Below are positions 50,603 to 52,420 of a stretch of 52,420 nt of DNA, in pieces. The notes below the pieces were generated by a model. The model was given only the letters and a program-made list of their open reading frames with translations, did not search any database and was not told the origin of the DNA. The stretch comes from Rhodoferax sp. (lineage in GTDB: Bacteria; Pseudomonadota; Gammaproteobacteria; Burkholderiales; Burkholderiaceae_C): NCBI RefSeq assembly GCF_012927445.1, contig NZ_JABBPD010000010.1:1-52420 (forward strand). Direction: 5' to 3'. Every line of letters starts with the position of its first letter. Position 1 is the stretch's first letter. The translations under genes and the position numbers were made by a program.

Positions 50603-52276
50603 ATGCCAAACAACAACACCGTTTTGCTTAGTGGCTCCCCCCGATTTTCAGACGGCAAACTGGCCGCCCTGGCGTTGACAGAGGGTCCTGCAGCCGCCTG
50701 GCATGCCGCGCTCCAAAGCACGCCAAAGACCGCGGCACAAGGCGTTAGCGGCGACTTTGCGGTGGGCCTGCGCGAGCCCGGTGGCCGCACCTTCCTGGCG
50801 GTGGACCGTTTTGCCATTCGGACGCTGTGTTATCGCGTGGACAACGGTCAACTGCGCTTTGCTTCTGGTGCCGATGAATTGGCCGGCACCGATACAGAAA
50901 TTGACCCGCAGGCGATTTTTGACTATCTGTACTTCCATGTCATCCCGTCACCGCGCACCATCTACAAGGGTATTTACCGGCTGCCGCCTGGCCACTATGC
51001 CTTGTTCGAAAATGGCGAACTCACCGTGGCACCGTATTGGGTGCCGACGTTTGAGGAGCAGCGCGGCGTTTCGTTCGACACGCTCAAAGATGAGTTCAGA
51101 CACCTGCTGCGCGATGCCGTGGCGACACAACTCGACGGCAGCAAACCGGCCTGCTTTTTGAGTGGCGGCACCGACAGTTCCACCATCGCCGGGATGGTGG
51201 CACAGGCCAGTGGAAAAACAGCCGCCACCTACTCGATCGGCTTTGACGCGCAGGGCTATGACGAGATGGAATTTGCCCGTTTCGCGGCCAAGCACTTCAA
51301 GACCGAGCACCATGAGTACTACGTCACGCCCGATGACCTGGTGCGCAGCATCCCGACCGTGGCGGCGCATTACGACCAACCGTTTGGCAATTCGTCCGCC
51401 CTGCCCGCCTACTACTGCGCGAAGATGGCGCGCGAGGATGGCGTGAGCAAACTGCTGGCGGGCGACGGTGGCGATGAACTGTTTGGTGGCAACACCCGCT
51501 ATGCCAAGCAAAGGATGTTTGGCTGGTATGACCATGTCCCCGGCCTGATTAAGAACGGCCTGCTGGAGCCACTGCTGGGAACAGGCGCCGCAGCGGCCTT
51601 TGCCCTGACCCGCAAGGCGGGCAGCTATGTGGAGCAGGCCCGTGTGCCGATGCCCGACCGGCTGCAGATGTACAACCTGATCACCCGCCTGGGCGTGAGC
51701 GAGGTGCTGACGCCCCAATTGCTGGCACAAATCGACACCACTGGCCCATTGCGGCTGGAACGCGCGGTGTGGCAAAGCCCCCAGGGCTGCAGCCACTTGA
51801 ATCAGGAACTGGCCTTCGACTGGCGCTTTACCCTGGCCGAGAGTGACCTGCCCAAGGTGCTGGGCACCACCGGCCTGGTCGGGGTGGGGGTCGGCTTTCC
51901 GATGCTGGACGACCGGTTGCTGGCGTTCTCTGAAAAGCTGCCGACGGCGTACAAGCTCAAGGGGCAAAAGCTGCGCTGGTTCTTCAAGGAGGCACTGCGC
52001 GGTTTTTTACCGGACGAGATCCTTGCCAAGAAGAAGCAGGGCTTTGGTCTGCCATTTGGCGTCTGGGTCAACACCCATCCCGCCCTCAAGACGCTGGCCA
52101 CCGACTCGCTGCACAGTCTGGCCAGGCGCGGCGTGGTACGCACTGACTTTGTTCAGGTCCTGCTGACGCAGCGGTTGTCGGAGCACCCCGGCTACTACGG
52201 CGAGATGGTATGGATTTTGATGATGCTGGAGCAGTGGCTCGGGGCCAAGGCACCGCAGTTCAGCCTGAGCAGCTGA
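50603..52276 (+). CDS. Asparagine-synthase-like protein lacking the glutaminase cysteine
   Basis: The 557-residue protein has a shortened Ntn-like N-terminal half and an ATP-pyrophosphatase motif LSGGTDSST (186-194), then GDGGDELFGGNTRY and KKQGFGLPFGVW as in AsnB. The protein begins MPNNN, with no Cys2, so glutamine cannot be the direct amide donor by the usual route. It is the second such protein in the locus; the other is at 29962-31746. No good ribosome-binding site is visible 5' of the ATG. Such paralogues are reported, as I recall, to matter for floc formation in Zoogloea EPS clusters. Confidence 0.87.
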   Translation: MPNNNTVLLSGSPRFSDGKLAALALTEGPAAAWHAALQSTPKTAAQGVSGDFAVGLREPGGRTFLAVDRFAIRTLCYRVDNGQLRFASGADELAGTDTEIDPQAIFDYLYFHVIPSPRTIYKGIYRLPPGHYALFENGELTVAPYWVPTFEEQRGVSFDTLKDEFRHLLRDAVATQLDGSKPACFLSGGTDSSTIAGMVAQASGKTAATYSIGFDAQGYDEMEFARFAAKHFKTEHHEYYVTPDDLVRSIPTVAAHYDQPFGNSSALPAYYCAKMAREDGVSKLLAGDGGDELFGGNTRYAKQRMFGWYDHVPGLIKNGLLEPLLGTGAAAAFALTRKAGSYVEQARVPMPDRLQMYNLITRLGVSEVLTPQLLAQIDTTGPLRLERAVWQSPQGCSHLNQELAFDWRFTLAESDLPKVLGTTGLVGVGVGFPMLDDRLLAFSEKLPTAYKLKGQKLRWFFKEALRGFLPDEILAKKKQGFGLPFGVWVNTHPALKTLATDSLHSLARRGVVRTDFVQVLLTQRLSEHPGYYGEMVWILMMLEQWLGAKAPQFSLSS

Positions 52277-52293
52277 GATAAGCTACTGTTTTT

Positions 52294-52324
52294 ATAGCTG
52301 CTTAGGAAGTCTAGACGGGGGCTA
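52294..52324 (+). repeat. Dispersed repeat, copy 2
   Basis: ATAGCT, 14 bases, GACGGGGGCTA, identical in blocks and spacing to 70-100. It lies between the last gene and the convergent dehydrogenase. An AGCTA/TAGCT pair (52281-52299) overlaps its left edge. Confidence 0.7.
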
Positions 52325-52344
52325 GAGGGCTAAAAGCTTGGAAA

Positions 52345-52361
52345 CCCGGGTTCAGCCCGGG
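52345..52361. terminator. Possible bidirectional terminator hairpin
   Basis: CCCGGG-TTCAG-CCCGGG can form a six-pair GC stem between the convergent last gene and the dehydrogenase gene. There is no T-run, so it is only a weak candidate. Confidence 0.35.
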
Positions 52362-52376
52362 ATTCGCACACGGCGC

Positions 52377-52420
52377 TCACCGTCCAATCGCCAAATACTC
52401 AAAGCCCATCGCCCGCACCA
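52377..52420 (-). CDS. UDP-glucose 6-dehydrogenase, C-terminal end only (partial)
   Basis: On the minus strand the last codons read MGFEYLAIGR then TGA at 52379-52377. The 27 bases spanning this tail are identical to the tail of the dehydrogenase at the left end of the window. The gene body is outside, so this rests on the shared tail and on context. Confidence 0.55.
   Translation of the reverse strand, partial: VRAMGFEYLAIGR

Noticed and set aside
1..52420. CRISPR array, tRNA/rRNA genes, insertion sequences
   Set aside because: No regularly spaced repeats, no tRNA-like cloverleaf with a T-loop consensus and no transposase frame were seen by eye.

Overview
The window looks like chromosome of a betaproteobacterium of the order Burkholderiales, most likely family Comamonadaceae (Rhodoferax/Polaromonas-like). 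The evidence is the codon use, the gene families, and a short dispersed repeat (core ATAGCT-N14-GACGGGGGCTA, three copies) of a kind I associate with that family. Almost the whole window is one exopolysaccharide (EPS) locus of the exosortase-A-associated type. No exosortase gene and no PEP-CTERM substrate is visible inside it.

Layout. 1-44 is the C-terminus of a UDP-glucose dehydrogenase. 259-1554 is a CoA-transferase/hydrolase. 1846-8985 (+) is nucleotide-sugar supply: rfbBDAC (dTDP-L-rhamnose), galE, a sugar-1-phosphate nucleotidyltransferase and manC (GDP-mannose). 12681-8994 (-) is a probable operon of a Tat-type exported protein, a PqqD-like protein, an HprK-related kinase, a nucleotidyltransferase and a trypsin-like protease. 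It sits behind a good candidate sigma-54 promoter. 23788-12936 (-) holds an acyl-CoA ligase, a PLP decarboxylase, the initiating sugar transferase, PrsK, PrsR (sigma-54 activator) and the PrsT TPR lipoprotein. 23912-29028 (+) holds an acyl carrier protein, two alpha/beta hydrolases, an aminotransferase remnant and a double FemAB/GNAT protein, ending in a terminator. A secreted TPR protein follows.

47878-29962 (-) is a run of sixteen genes, mostly overlapping or closely spaced, interrupted only by a 328-base gap: glycosyltransferases, an epimerase, a methyltransferase, GtrA, a GT-C membrane glycosyltransferase, an AAC(3)-like acyltransferase, an FkbH-like HAD protein, an acyl carrier protein, a MaoC-SDR fusion, a VpsJ-like protein, a Wzx-type flippase, a Mur-ligase/peptidyl-tRNA-hydrolase fusion and an asparagine-synthase-like protein. 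47977-52276 (+) holds an O-antigen ligase/polymerase and a second asparagine-synthase-like protein. The window ends in the C-terminus of another UDP-glucose dehydrogenase, on the opposite strand.

How they may work together. The sugar genes, initiating transferase, glycosyltransferases, flippase and ligase account for an undecaprenyl-linked, Wzx/Wzy-type heteropolysaccharide. The unusual part is the set of acyl- and amide-forming genes: two carrier proteins, FkbH, MaoC-SDR, AAC(3)-like, FemAB-like, two asparagine-synthase-like proteins lacking the glutaminase cysteine, and the Mur-Pth fusion. My inference is that the polymer carries unusual acyl and/or amino-acyl decorations. PrsK/PrsR with sigma-54 probably regulate at least the HprK/PqqD operon.
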